Shown here: piece by piece, positions 26,599 through 35,503 of the stretch
How the letters are laid out: each line of letters opens with the position of its first letter
How positions within the stretch are numbered: position 1 is the stretch's first letter
From: Pinibacter soli
GTDB lineage: Bacteria > Bacteroidota > Bacteroidia > Chitinophagales > Chitinophagaceae
NCBI RefSeq assembly: GCF_029961145.1
Contig: NZ_JASBRG010000007.1
Location: forward strand, 2,708,189-2,772,188
Direction of reading: 5' to 3'
Length of the DNA: 64,000 bases
Translations under genes and position numbers: made by a program
Notes under the pieces: model-generated
Database searches by the model: none
Told to the model about the DNA's origin: nothing
Seen by the model: only the letters and a program-made list of their open reading frames with translations

Positions 26599-27636
26599 AT
26601 GCAGCATAAAGACAAAAGGCTACTTTTTGCAGACAGTTTAAGAGTATTAGCAACTATTTCCGTAATACTAATACACGTTTCAGGACCCATATTATACAAA
26701 TATGGTCATATCTCAAATAGCACTTGGTGGATGGGCAATATCTTCGACAGTTCAGCACGCTTTGGTGTACCCATTTTTTTAATGCTAACGGGAGCCTTAA
26801 TACTACCAAGAACAATTGAAATAAAGAGTTTTTTTCAAAAACGTATTTCACGAATAGTCTATCCTTTCCTTTTTTGGAGTATAATCTATATTATACGTGA
26901 TTTGATTATAAAAGTACACGCTGGCAACGATATGAGTGTTTACGAAATATATAAATTCGTATTCATTCGGCTTAAAGATGGAGCTTCCTATCACTTATGG
27001 TATGTTTACATGATTATTGGGATTTATTTAATCTTTCCCGTTATCGGCAAATGGGTTTTAAAAAGTTCAAACAAAGAAATATCATATTACATCATAATAT
27101 GGATTATTGTCATACTGCTTGATCTTCCATTATTTGACAAATATAGATCCAGCATAAACGTAAGCTACTTTTCAGGCTTCCTGGGCTATCCGATATTAGG
27201 GTATTTATTGACTACAAAATTCAAACACAAGAGAATTAAACTATTTTCAATACTGCTATTTATATCAGGAGTTTTAATAACGATAATTGGCACCTATTTA
27301 TTAACGAAAAGTAGTGGACAATTTAATGACTATCTGTATTCCTATTTAAGTCCTAATATTATTATGGCTTCCGCAGGTTTATTTTTGTTTTTTGGTCATA
27401 CTAACTCAGAAATTAAAATATTCTCAAGCGCTACAAATATCATTGGCAAGTATAGTTATGGGATCTATCTGTCCCATGTTTTTATACTATATTTTTTATC
27501 ATTGGCAGGAATTACATGGACATTTATTAACCCATTTATAGGAATCCCATTGACAACAATATTGTGTTTAACGATCTCATTATTTACAACCTATCTCATA
27601 AACAAGATTCCCTATGGAAATTATGTTTCAGGATAA
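26599..27636 (+). CDS. Acyltransferase family 3 membrane protein
   Basis: A 345-residue membrane protein with about ten helices. The acyltransferase_3 hallmark is at the N-terminus (RLLFADSLRVLATISVILIH, residues 7-26, with the conserved His), followed by FGVPIFLMLTGALIL and a late SYGIYLSHVFILYF motif. Members O-acetylate or O-succinylate surface sugars or membrane glycans. An in-frame ATG at 26512 would add 29 hydrophilic residues not seen in the family, so ATG 26599 is preferred. The gene is visibly more AT-rich than its neighbours, with many AAA, ATA and TTT codons, suggesting horizontal acquisition. No other glycan-synthesis gene is adjacent. Confidence 0.8.
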   Translation: MQHKDKRLLFADSLRVLATISVILIHVSGPILYKYGHISNSTWWMGNIFDSSARFGVPIFLMLTGALILPRTIEIKSFFQKRISRIVYPFLFWSIIYIIRDLIIKVHAGNDMSVYEIYKFVFIRLKDGASYHLWYVYMIIGIYLIFPVIGKWVLKSSNKEISYYIIIWIIVILLDLPLFDKYRSSINVSYFSGFLGYPILGYLLTTKFKHKRIKLFSILLFISGVLITIIGTYLLTKSSGQFNDYLYSYLSPNIIMASAGLFLFFGHTNSEIKIFSSATNIIGKYSYGIYLSHVFILYFLSLAGITWTFINPFIGIPLTTILCLTISLFTTYLINKIPYGNYVSG

Positions 27637-27992
27637 ACACAGTCGGTTTTCAATAGCGGTTTTCCAAAATGCTTAATATTTTTAGATGACCACCTAAAAA
27701 TATTAAATCCTGAAAAATAAAACACCGAGGAACCCAGAATTGAAAATCTAAACGAGAAAAAACTTGCTGGAAAAGGAACAAGATAGTCTCCTTTCCCAAC
27801 AACAAAACGGTTGATTTATGGAGGAGCTTTGCTCCAGGAAAAAGAGATTACAAACTCAATCCATTCAAATCTGTATTCTGTGGAAATTTACAATGCCGCC
27901 CATTTTTCAATCTCCTCAAAGAATTTGAAAAATGGACGGCTGAAGTAAAAGTCTTTGATATCATTCCTGCCGAAATGGACACCAGACCATTT
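27637..27992. other. Intergenic region with two hairpins
   Basis: About 355 bp between the convergent acyltransferase and mutarotase genes. Two inverted repeats are present: TTAATATTTTTAG (27673-27685) / CTAAAAATATTAA (27694-27706), which probably terminates the acyltransferase gene, and GCCGCCCATTTTTCAA (27895-27910) / TTGAAAAATGGACGGC (27925-27940). Short open frames exist but are broken by stops and resemble no protein I know. Confidence 0.5.
27673..27706 (+). terminator. Hairpin after the acyltransferase gene
   Basis: A 13-bp perfect AT-rich stem with loop ATGACCAC, 37 bp after the stop. It lacks a T run, so termination efficiency is uncertain. Confidence 0.45.
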
Positions 27993-29192
27993 CTATTTCA
28001 CACTAAACTTATAAACCGAACTGGTCTTATATGTTTGACCAGGATTCAAAGTTGTAGATGGGAACGATGGTTGATTGGGAGAATCCGGGAAATGTTGTGT
28101 TTCCATACAGAAAGCTGTTCTGAAATCATCTTTGGCGCCACCTTTGAAAGTGTTTTTGCTTGCCATAAAATTACCACCGTAGAATTGAAGACCCGGCTCT
28201 TGCGTCAACACATCCATTATAATGCCTGACTTATCGCCCACTACAGTTGCCGCATGGTTAAGGCCTGAACCAGTGTTTGCATTCAACACAAAGTTGTGAT
28301 CATAACCCTTACCGTTTTGCAATTGTATGTTGCTTGTATCATTTACACGTGCGCCGATGGTTGTTGGTTTAATAAAATCAAACGGAGTGCCTGCAACGGG
28401 TTCATTTTTGCCTGTTGGGATCAATGTGGCATCTACCGGAGTGTATTTATCTGCATTGATCTGTACCAAATGATTATTGATGGTTCCGCTTCCTTCACCA
28501 TTCAGATTGAAGTATGCATGGTTAGTAAGATTGCAAACTGTTTTCTTATCGGTAGTTGCTTCGTAATCTATTTTCAATTCATCATTTGCCAAAGCATAAG
28601 TAACTTTTACATTCAGGTTACCAGGAAAACCCTCTTCCATATCTTTTGATAAATAAGTCAGCTCAAGTGTAGAGTCGTTTACCTGTCTAGCATCCCATAC
28701 GCAAGAGCTGTAACCTTTCTTCCCACCATGCAATGTGTTGGGCCCGTTGTTGGCAGCTAGTTTATACTCTTTACCATCAAGAGAAAATTTTGCTTTACCT
28801 ATTCTGTTTCCGTAGCGGCCAATCAATCCACCGAAGAATGCATCAGTTGAATCCTGGTATTGTTTTACACTTCCAAAGCCTACTACTACATCAGTTTTCT
28901 GGCCATCTTTACCTGGCACCCACAAGCCAACTAACCTGCCACCAAAGTTGGTAACAGCTGCGCTCAATCCGTTTGCTGTTTTCAGCGTATATAAGTCCGT
29001 TTGTTTACCATCAATAGTTGCTTCAAAGGCTTTTTTATCCAATGGTGAAGCAGATGATGCTTCTATTTTCGTGCTATCGTTTGCACTAATTTTCTCAGGT
29101 GATGCAGAATTATTACAAGCTGCAATCGTAATCAATGCTGCTCCTGCAATAAGCGGCATGAAGTGTTTTTTTTTGTTCATTGTGTTGATCAA
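27993..29192 (-). CDS. galM: Aldose 1-epimerase (mutarotase) lipoprotein
   Basis: A 399-residue galactose-mutarotase. Residues 1-26 are a lipoprotein signal with lipobox TIAAC (Cys26). The body matches GalM: NFGGRLVGLWVPG (82-94), GRYGNRIGKAKF (125-136), catalytic acid H225 in NLTNHAYFNL and catalytic base E332 in TQEPGLQFYGG. It interconverts alpha and beta anomers of free hexoses. A second ATG four codons in (MNKKKHF) is an equally good start. Lipidated extracytoplasmic mutarotases are usual in Bacteroidota glycan degraders and suit the GH2 enzyme nearby, although the two are not in one operon. Confidence 0.9.
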   Translation of the reverse strand: MINTMNKKKHFMPLIAGAALITIAACNNSASPEKISANDSTKIEASSASPLDKKAFEATIDGKQTDLYTLKTANGLSAAVTNFGGRLVGLWVPGKDGQKTDVVVGFGSVKQYQDSTDAFFGGLIGRYGNRIGKAKFSLDGKEYKLAANNGPNTLHGGKKGYSSCVWDARQVNDSTLELTYLSKDMEEGFPGNLNVKVTYALANDELKIDYEATTDKKTVCNLTNHAYFNLNGEGSGTINNHLVQINADKYTPVDATLIPTGKNEPVAGTPFDFIKPTTIGARVNDTSNIQLQNGKGYDHNFVLNANTGSGLNHAATVVGDKSGIIMDVLTQEPGLQFYGGNFMASKNTFKGGAKDDFRTAFCMETQHFPDSPNQPSFPSTTLNPGQTYKTSSVYKFSVK

Positions 29193-29516
29193 TTTGTATT
29201 CAGGTAAAATATTGCGGATTAAGTTAGGAAATATTTTGAATGAGGAAACAAAAACAGCAATAATTGTTAAATTGACAATAATCTGGAACGATCAATCATG
29301 AAACGTGAATGCGGATGCGTGAGCAAACAATTTTCGCAACACAGTCAGACATAGAGTAAGGTGACTGGGGAGATCGCAAGTGCCGAGTGGTAAAACATTA
29401 ATTGTGACCGGTTGTTTATCAAGATTTCACGATTCACATTTCATGTTTCGCGACTCACTTTTGACCATTCACTATTCCCGACTATCTTTACCGCACATTT
29501 GAACAACCCTTTAGCT
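29193..29516. other. Divergent intergenic region with TTCAC/GTGAA repeat arms
   Basis: About 320 bp between galM and the lipoprotein at 29517. CATGAAACGTGAATG (29297-29311) is mirrored by TTTCACGATTCACATTTCAT units (29425-29475). An ATCTTTA element near 29483 may be a degenerate -7 box. No ORF with coding character was seen. Confidence 0.4.
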
Positions 29517-30683
29517 ATGTATCCAACGAAAAACCAACTACGAGCGTGTCTTGCATTGTTATTCGTATCTGCCACTTTTATAATTCTCAGTGGTTGCTCT
29601 GCAGGAAAATCTGCTCTTAAAAAAGGCGATTACTACAGCGCCTGTCTTCAATCTATCGATCGTTTGCGCTCTTCTTCCGCGAATAAAAAAGCTATCGAAA
29701 CATTACAGGAAGCCTACCCGATGGCAGTAAATTACACTAAGCAAGAAGAAATACGTCTCACACAATTTTACAAACAGGGAAATTATTTGCTTGTTTATCG
29801 CAATTATGAAGCCATGAGCAATATTGCGAGGAATATCATCACCAGTCCCGGGGCAATGAAGGTCATTCCCAACCCTGACAGCCATACAAGCGAGCTAAAT
29901 AAGTATCGCGGACTTGCCGCAGACGAATCATATAAAATGGGAGAATCTGCATTAAACATCAATACAAGAGAATCCGCAAAAACTGCGTATTACAACTTCT
30001 TACAGGTACAACAAATAGATCCCGGCTATAAAGACGTCAACAATAAAATAAATGATGCCTTGTGGTTGGCTACGCTAAAAGTGATGATTGATATGGCACC
30101 TATTACCGGAGCTTACCAGGTGAATGGAGACTTTTTTTACACACAAATATTAAACTATACTTCATCAAATCTGAAAGATAAATTCATTCGTTTTTATACA
30201 CCATCAGAAGCACAGGAATACCAGATAAATCCTGACCAGGTAATGCAAATCGGCTTTTACGATTTTGTTGTGGGCAATGTGTATGACAGCAAAAACACTT
30301 ACGATGTTAAGAGAGATAGCGTAAAGATCGGAACTTCCAAAGACAAGACAGGCACTGCCTTTGACGTGTACGGCCCTGTTACAGCACGAGTTACTGCCTA
30401 TACTCGCAACATCGATTCACGTGGCTTGCTTGATGTGTATATTACTGACTATAGCACCAACAGATCTCTTGCCTCACGTCGCTTCACAGGCGGTTACACA
30501 TGGGCTACAAGTTGGGGCTCTTTTAATGGAGATGAACGTGCTCTAACAGTTGATGAAAGAGAAATGATTGGCAGGCAACCTGCGACGCCGCCTCCACCAC
30601 AACAACTTTTTGTTGAGTTTACAAAACCGCTCTATACACAAGCGACAGATTTTATAAGAAGCTTTTACAGCAGCTATCAGTAA
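29517..30683 (+). CDS. Hypothetical lipoprotein
   Basis: A 388-residue protein with lipobox ILSGC (Cys21). The first half (about 25-180) is helical and TPR-like: ALKKGDYYSACLQSIDRL, KAIETLQEAYPMAVNYT and SAKTAYYNFLQVQQIDPGYKD resemble TPR helices. The second half is beta-rich with VYGPVTARVTAYTRN and a closing RSFYSSYQ. I do not recognise a named family for the second half. The start was placed at ATG 29517 rather than an upstream in-frame TTG at 29412, because only the ATG puts the lipobox at a normal distance. It is followed by a long AT-rich inverted repeat. Confidence 0.75.
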   Translation: MYPTKNQLRACLALLFVSATFIILSGCSAGKSALKKGDYYSACLQSIDRLRSSSANKKAIETLQEAYPMAVNYTKQEEIRLTQFYKQGNYLLVYRNYEAMSNIARNIITSPGAMKVIPNPDSHTSELNKYRGLAADESYKMGESALNINTRESAKTAYYNFLQVQQIDPGYKDVNNKINDALWLATLKVMIDMAPITGAYQVNGDFFYTQILNYTSSNLKDKFIRFYTPSEAQEYQINPDQVMQIGFYDFVVGNVYDSKNTYDVKRDSVKIGTSKDKTGTAFDVYGPVTARVTAYTRNIDSRGLLDVYITDYSTNRSLASRRFTGGYTWATSWGSFNGDERALTVDEREMIGRQPATPPPPQQLFVEFTKPLYTQATDFIRSFYSSYQ

Positions 30684-30770
30684 CTGAATAAACTGAGTGA
30701 TTGAATAACTGAATGGTTGAATAATTGAATCTGAACCATTCAGTTATTCAATTATTCAGTTATTCTGTTT
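30684..30770 (+). repeat. Inverted repeat of ATTCAGTTATTCAAT units (probable terminator)
   Basis: Left arm AATAACTGAATGGTTGAATAATTGAAT (stated as units) occupies about 30703-30730. Its complement, ATTCAGTTATTCAATTATTC-like units, occupies 30738-30765 and is followed by TGTTTTT. It could form a stem of about 25 bp just after the lipoprotein gene. Confidence 0.55.
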
Positions 30771-30971
30771 TTAGCCCCCACTGCGGAATGATTTTTATAA
30801 GTATTTCTTAACAGTTATAGAAAGCCTTATTGCCTATGATTTTCATAAGGACTATTAAGCTATAAGAAAACACAAAAACTCCGCTTTTTTTTCTCTCGGG
30901 GAATGTTAGTATGAAAAATACTGGCAACGAGGCTTTATTGCTGCTATCCTTTCAATTAAATTTCTTCTTTT

Positions 30972-32339
30972 ATGAAAAAAAAATTTTTATTCCTTACAGG
31001 TGTAGTTTGTATGTGTGCATTTTCTGCACTGCATGCACAGGATATGACGACAACGAATAAGGACCACTATTCTGTATACGGGGGTCTGCTTGGAGGCGCC
31101 AACTACTCAAATTTGCGCGTAACAGATAAACCGGCCGGTCTAAGTACTGATTGGAGATGGGATTGGGCAGCCGGGATTTTTGTTGGTTTCCCAATTGGTA
31201 AAACAATTTCCCTGGAACCGCAGGCACTTTTTTCACGAATGGGGGGCAAGTTTACCCAAACTGGTATTAAAACAGACAACCAGCTGGATTACTTGTCTGT
31301 TCCAGTTTTGGTAAAATTGCATGCGGGAAAATATTTTGATTTCATGGTTGGCCCACAGTTTGATTTCTTAATGTCGGCAAAAGACAAAGAGCATGACAAG
31401 GATATCAAAGACAATATCAAAAAAAATGACTTTGCTCTCACTGCAGGTTTTGAATTATTTCCAAGACATGTCGTTTCTTTTTATGCCAGATACATTCATG
31501 GATTCGATAAGGTGTATGAGGACAACAGCGGTCTCTCAACGGCCAAAGTATACAACCAGGGAGTGCAGGCAGGTTTAAAAGTCAGGCTTTTTGGAAAACA
31601 TGCTAAAGCAACGCCGCCGCCACCACCCCCACCGCCGCCGCCGGCTCCGTTAGACAGCGACAACGATGGCATTCCTGATAATGAAGATAAATGTCCTAAT
31701 CAAGCGGGTGTCGCTAAATACGGAGGTTGTCCTATTCCGGATAGTGACGGAGACGGTATTAATGATGAAGAAGACAAATGTCCGCAACAAGCCGGTGTGG
31801 CTAAATACAACGGTTGTCCAATTCCGGATACAGACGGTGATGGCGTGAACGATGAAGAAGACAAATGTCCAACCATTGCCGGTGTGGCTAAATACAATGG
31901 TTGTCCAATTCCGGATACAGACGGTGATGGCGTGAACGATGAAGAAGATAAATGTCCAACCATTGCCGGTGTGAAAGAAAACAACGGATGTCCGGCGATT
32001 GAAAAATTCAGTGCGAGTGCTGTGCAATTTGTTACTGGTGGCGCAACCTTAACAAAAGGTGGAAATACGGCACTGAGCCAACTTGCATTGTACATGAAGA
32101 AATATCCGGAAACAAAAGTTGAGATCAATGGTTATACTGATAACACCGGTAAACCAGAAGCCAATCAAAAACTTTCTGAAAAACGTGCAATGGCAGCGAA
32201 AACATATTTAACGAAGAAAGGAATAGGCGCAGACAGAATTACAACGAACGGATACGGCGATGGCAGCCCAATTGCAGACAACAGCACAAAAGAAGGTAAA
32301 GCTAAAAACAGAAGAGTGGAGTTCAAGGTTAGTCAATAG
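30972..32339 (+). CDS. OmpA-family outer-membrane protein with TSP3 repeats
   Basis: A 455-residue protein in four parts. A signal peptide (1-22) is followed by an eight-strand beta-barrel domain (about 30-210) and a proline-only linker (TPPPPPPPPPPAP, about 214-226). Next come four 29-residue calcium-binding TSP3 units (228-343) of the form DxDGDGxNDEEDKCP. The C-terminal OmpA/MotB peptidoglycan-binding domain (about 345-455) shows NGYTDNTGKPEANQKLSEKRA and NRRVEFKV. It anchors the outer membrane to the cell wall. It is monocistronic, with a terminator 20 bp downstream. Confidence 0.9.
   Translation: MKKKFLFLTGVVCMCAFSALHAQDMTTTNKDHYSVYGGLLGGANYSNLRVTDKPAGLSTDWRWDWAAGIFVGFPIGKTISLEPQALFSRMGGKFTQTGIKTDNQLDYLSVPVLVKLHAGKYFDFMVGPQFDFLMSAKDKEHDKDIKDNIKKNDFALTAGFELFPRHVVSFYARYIHGFDKVYEDNSGLSTAKVYNQGVQAGLKVRLFGKHAKATPPPPPPPPPPAPLDSDNDGIPDNEDKCPNQAGVAKYGGCPIPDSDGDGINDEEDKCPQQAGVAKYNGCPIPDTDGDGVNDEEDKCPTIAGVAKYNGCPIPDTDGDGVNDEEDKCPTIAGVKENNGCPAIEKFSASAVQFVTGGATLTKGGNTALSQLALYMKKYPETKVEINGYTDNTGKPEANQKLSEKRAMAAKTYLTKKGIGADRITTNGYGDGSPIADNSTKEGKAKNRRVEFKVSQ
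31653..32000 (+). repeat. Four tandem 87-bp TSP3-coding repeats
   Basis: The period is exactly 87 bp (29 codons). Units three and four are nearly identical in DNA, including synonymous sites, until the last third of unit four. This indicates recent duplication or gene conversion. Confidence 0.85.
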
Positions 32340-32357
32340 CCTTAGCTGTTTAGTAAT

Positions 32358-32396
32358 AAAAGAGGTCCTGATGCATCAGGGCCTCTTTACTTTTCT
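32358..32396 (+). terminator. Rho-independent terminator after the OmpA gene
   Basis: AGAGGTCCTGAT pairs with ATCAGGGCCTCT (one T-G pair) around a GC centre and is followed by TTACTTTT. Confidence 0.75.
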
Positions 32397-32417
32397 CGCA
32401 AAAAGATTGCAGAACCC

Positions 32418-32447
32418 TTTGATGAAAAACGATCCTTTGTATATTTA
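32418..32447 (+). promoter_or_regulatory. Candidate promoter of the trypsin-like lipoprotein gene
   Basis: TTTG at 32418-32421 and TATATTTA at 32440-32447 are separated by 18 bp. The -7 box has one mismatch to TAnnTTTG. The ATG is 30 bp downstream. Confidence 0.4.
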
Positions 32448-32477
32448 CGAGTTACAACCCCAAAATCCCCAAACATT

Positions 32478-33221
32478 ATGAACCCTGGTTTCGTTTTTGC
32501 AATTCTTGTGTCATTAAGTACTGTTGGTTGCAGCCAGGAAAAAACATCGGCCAAGCAGTTTGATAATATTGCCTTAGTTAATAAAATTGATTTTAATAAC
32601 CCCCAATTTGATAAGTCGCAATTTGGTTGCGCATTTCTCGTACAATATGGCAAAGACACTTTCGCCATCACTGCAAAGCATCTGCTGAAGGTCATGAAAA
32701 CGGATGAAATGAAAACAGTTTCGCTTACAAACAGCGTTAAATCATGGAGCTTATATTCTCCGGAAAACAAGGAGGAATTTGTGGTTTGTGACAAACTAGT
32801 AAACGAAAACAACTCTCAGTCACTCGATGCAAAACCAGCACATGATGACGACTGGCTTGTGTTTTCAATAAATAACAATCACTCAAAAGTTAAGCCGTTA
32901 CAAATTAGAACGACGCCTTTAGCGGCAGGAGAAAAGTTGTACGCTATAGGCTGGACAAGAAAAATGGAAGATGGCCCACAACGAGTGTATGAGTTCGAGT
33001 ATTATAAAACAATTGGGAATCGCATTCTGCTAAAAAATATTATTGTCCCTGAACAATTTTGCGGACTAAGCGGCGCACCTATAGTTGATGAAAAAGGAAT
33101 GGCCATTGGCATTGCATCCAATGGAACAATTGATCCGGAAACAAAAAAGAAATATTTTTCTCCTTGTGCATTAATAAATCTGGCTGCGTTTTTGGAAGAT
33201 TTCGAATTGACTAAGAAATAA
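32478..33221 (+). CDS. Trypsin-like serine protease lipoprotein
   Basis: A 247-residue lipoprotein (lipobox STVGC, Cys18) with a chymotrypsin/DegP-like protease core. The triad can be read off: H68 in FAITAKHLL, an Asp in the DDD cluster at 123-125 (AHDDDWLVFS) and S198 in CGLSGAPIVDEKG. The last matches the GxSGxP motif. There is no PDZ domain. Proteases of this short type are often called trypsin-like peptidase domain proteins; the substrate is unknown. It is not linked by operon to either neighbour (93 bp to the next gene). Confidence 0.75.
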   Translation: MNPGFVFAILVSLSTVGCSQEKTSAKQFDNIALVNKIDFNNPQFDKSQFGCAFLVQYGKDTFAITAKHLLKVMKTDEMKTVSLTNSVKSWSLYSPENKEEFVVCDKLVNENNSQSLDAKPAHDDDWLVFSINNNHSKVKPLQIRTTPLAAGEKLYAIGWTRKMEDGPQRVYEFEYYKTIGNRILLKNIIVPEQFCGLSGAPIVDEKGMAIGIASNGTIDPETKKKYFSPCALINLAAFLEDFELTKK

Positions 33222-33314
33222 CAATTGTTCCGCGACAAATCGCACCTTCAAACAATTTTTCACCCATGTTGTTGTTAGGACATTAAACCTTTCTTGTAAG
33301 GTAAACGACAACTG

Positions 33315-34124
33315 ATGAAGGAGATAAACCTTATTCTATTTCTATTGGCTCTTAGCTATTTTGCAAATGCACAGGAGCCCGGACAGCCAGTGGGCGGTGA
33401 TGCTCAGACAATAGCAGACAAACTGGCAAACCCTGTGGCAAGTCTTATAAGCGTACCACTTCAAAGCAACGTCGATTACGGCATTGGGCCATACAAGGGT
33501 TCAAAATACACATTAAACGTACAGCCTGTCATTCCTATTAAACTCAATTCCAAACTCAATCTCATCACCCGTTACATTATTCCAATCGTTGATCAACACA
33601 ATGTAAGCGGGCCTGATAAAAATGAGTTCGGCCTTAGTGATGCAACGATTAGTGGATTCTTCTCACCATCAAATGCAAAGAATGGCTTTATTTGGGGAGC
33701 AGGCCCGGCTTTTCTTGTTCCTACCGGCACCAATGATTTTCTTTCAGGAAAAAAATGGGGAGCCGGACCAACAGCATTGGTGCTGAAGCAGTCACCCGGG
33801 TTAACGTTTGGTTTTCTTGTTAACCAGATCTGGTCATTTGCCGGGGCCAGCGACAGATCAGATGTTAATCAAATGTTTATTCAACCATTCTTTACACATA
33901 ACTGGAAAAGCGGTGCGGGCCTTGGTATAAACGCTGAGATTACAGCAAACTGGCACGCAAAAACTACAACAGCATTTATTAATCCAATTCTTACAGGCGT
34001 TACAAAATTTGGCAAACAAATAGTGTCACTGGGTGTTGGCCCAAGAATACCAGTGGCAGCACCAACAGATTTTAAAACAGATTTTGGCTTGAGAGGCGTG
34101 ATTACATTTGTGTTTCCTGAATAG
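33315..34124 (+). CDS. Putative outer-membrane beta-barrel (MetA/transporter-like)
   Basis: A 269-residue protein with a signal peptide (1-19, ending ANAQ). About twelve amphipathic strands run to a terminal Phe-containing FVFPE. The pattern NPVASLISVPLQSNVDYGIG (38-57) and GPAFLVPTGTNDFLSGKKWGAGPTA resembles proteins annotated as transporter or neuromedin U in proteobacteria and Bacteroidota, which are predicted barrels of unknown function. It stands alone and is convergent with the minus-strand toxin cluster. Confidence 0.6.
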   Translation: MKEINLILFLLALSYFANAQEPGQPVGGDAQTIADKLANPVASLISVPLQSNVDYGIGPYKGSKYTLNVQPVIPIKLNSKLNLITRYIIPIVDQHNVSGPDKNEFGLSDATISGFFSPSNAKNGFIWGAGPAFLVPTGTNDFLSGKKWGAGPTALVLKQSPGLTFGFLVNQIWSFAGASDRSDVNQMFIQPFFTHNWKSGAGLGINAEITANWHAKTTTAFINPILTGVTKFGKQIVSLGVGPRIPVAAPTDFKTDFGLRGVITFVFPE

Positions 34125-34175
34125 TGCGACCTATTGTAAAAAAGATTCTGCAAATCTTACGCTACATTCTTTTTA

Positions 34176-35231
34176 TTATTTCCTCATAACCTCGACAAAC
34201 TGTTTGTTGCTGTATTTTTCACTTTGCTCAACTACACTGCGCAACCATTGCATGTACATTTTGTCCGGCATTTCACGGTAGCCCAAATCATATATCTGGG
34301 TATATAGTTGCTCCATTTCCTTGAATGAGCCATTGGACGGAATGATCTTATCTGCTTGGGATTTATGGTATAACCGCTTATAGGTCTCCGCTTTTAATAA
34401 CATGGCCTGCACATTATTCGGATGATATTTCAATACTAAATCGCAGCATTGTATAATAAACCCATCGTCGAACTCATCTACCTGTTGCTGATAACCTTTT
34501 GCCAAATCTAGAATGCATAAGGCGATTGCTTGTTGATTACTTAATGTGTCCATGTAAATACCTCGCTGCACAGCTTTTACAGGTATATACCCCGAAGCCG
34601 TTATCCATGCATCAATAGGGAACTCACCACTTGTAAGCTCGGTATTGTACCAACCTGTTTTCCTGCACCGGTTTTTGATATACATGTGATTGGGCGCTAG
34701 CGCCAACCAACAACTTGCATGTAGCTCATCTGCCAGCATTTTATATAAGTACGGTAAGCTATGACAATTGCCCTTATGTGTTAGCATTAGTTTGGTGACA
34801 AACATATTGCTCCAATTTTCCCTGCCAAAGAAATCGTTAAAATCATAAGTGTAAGGCAGGTGATAATATTTTTCTTCTGAAAGCCCAATAAATGTAATTG
34901 TATCTTTCAATAACTTGAATATGGAAAGATTACTGACCAAATCAACAGAATCTTTTTCCTTATACTCGACCAAAGGATTGGCTCTTTGCCAAAGATTTGC
35001 AACCTGTGCCAGACGCTGTACTTCCGCATTAAACTTCTCGTATTCCATCTTGTTATTGAAAAAACAATTCTCCGATAGAAATACAGCTTTTTTAAAGCAG
35101 CCATTGTTTTGAAGCAATGCAGAAAGAGAATCAAAGCAAGCCTTGTAATTGCTTTTGGTTTCCAACAATGGCTGTGCATGGCAGAAACTAATGTAAAGAA
35201 GTAGTGTTGATAGGGCGATAATTTTTTTCAT
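34176..35231 (-). CDS. Secreted Cys/His (transglutaminase-like) protein, downstream member of the toxin cluster
   Basis: A 351-residue protein with a signal peptide (1-19, FCHAQ). The central block has GNCHSLPYLYKMLADELHAS (153-172), then ALAPNHMYI (177-185) and YNTELTSGE. This arrangement of C156, H182 and a polar third residue (Asn196 or Glu198) resembles the transglutaminase/SirB1-type papain-like fold. The C-terminus (about 245-340) is helical and TPR-like. It is a clear paralogue of the protein at 37834-39237, with shared CHSLP, LHA.WL.LAP.H and GYR/QDMP segments. It is the last gene of the minus-strand cluster, 3 bp after the preceding gene. Substrate and role are unknown. Confidence 0.6.
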   Translation of the reverse strand: MKKIIALSTLLLYISFCHAQPLLETKSNYKACFDSLSALLQNNGCFKKAVFLSENCFFNNKMEYEKFNAEVQRLAQVANLWQRANPLVEYKEKDSVDLVSNLSIFKLLKDTITFIGLSEEKYYHLPYTYDFNDFFGRENWSNMFVTKLMLTHKGNCHSLPYLYKMLADELHASCWLALAPNHMYIKNRCRKTGWYNTELTSGEFPIDAWITASGYIPVKAVQRGIYMDTLSNQQAIALCILDLAKGYQQQVDEFDDGFIIQCCDLVLKYHPNNVQAMLLKAETYKRLYHKSQADKIIPSNGSFKEMEQLYTQIYDLGYREMPDKMYMQWLRSVVEQSEKYSNKQFVEVMRK

Positions 35232-35234
35232 CAG

Positions 35235-35489
35235 TTATTCTATGTACTCACTTAAGACTTTTAATAAAGCTGTTTTCAAATCATTTTCATCCGCTCTAAG
35301 CAGTTCTCTGTTCTTCGTAGGGCACGAAACAAAAACAGTATAACTGTTTTCGCTTCGTTCTCCATCAAATTTTATTACCGCCGCATCACCGTTCTCTTTC
35401 ACCTTTTCAAAACAACTAATTATTTCTTCGAGGGAACAAGCGGGTTTGTTTATTATTTCTTTTATATAACTCTTATTATCAATTAACAT
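35235..35489 (-). CDS. Small protein, immunity candidate
   Basis: An 84-residue protein (MLIDNKSYIKEIINKPACS...) with a helix-strand-strand-strand-helix pattern: a long N-terminal helix, strands DAAVIKFDGE and YTVFVSC, and a C-terminal amphipathic helix (DLKTALLKVLSEYIE). An upstream in-frame start at 35540 would overlap the previous gene, so ATG 35489 is preferred; it leaves 14 bp to the preceding stop. Size, acidity and position in a toxin operon suggest an immunity protein. I do not assign a family. The next gene begins 3 bp later. Confidence 0.55.
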   Translation of the reverse strand: MLIDNKSYIKEIINKPACSLEEIISCFEKVKENGDAAVIKFDGERSENSYTVFVSCPTKNRELLRADENDLKTALLKVLSEYIE

Positions 35490-35503
35490 AATAAACTCAA
35501 AAA

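Noticed and set aside
27840-27992. Protein-like open stretch next to galM
   Set aside because: One frame runs for about 45 codons before merging with the galM antisense, but it has no start and resembles no family; the inverted repeat explains part of the sequence.
27975-28649. Plus-strand open frames opposite galM
   Set aside because: The minus strand has a complete mutarotase with catalytic residues; the plus-strand frames have no recognisable protein.
31650-32128. Long minus-strand open frames opposite the TSP3 repeats
   Set aside because: They are mirror images of the repetitive coding sequence, with the same 87-bp periodicity, and have no independent start signals or coding character.
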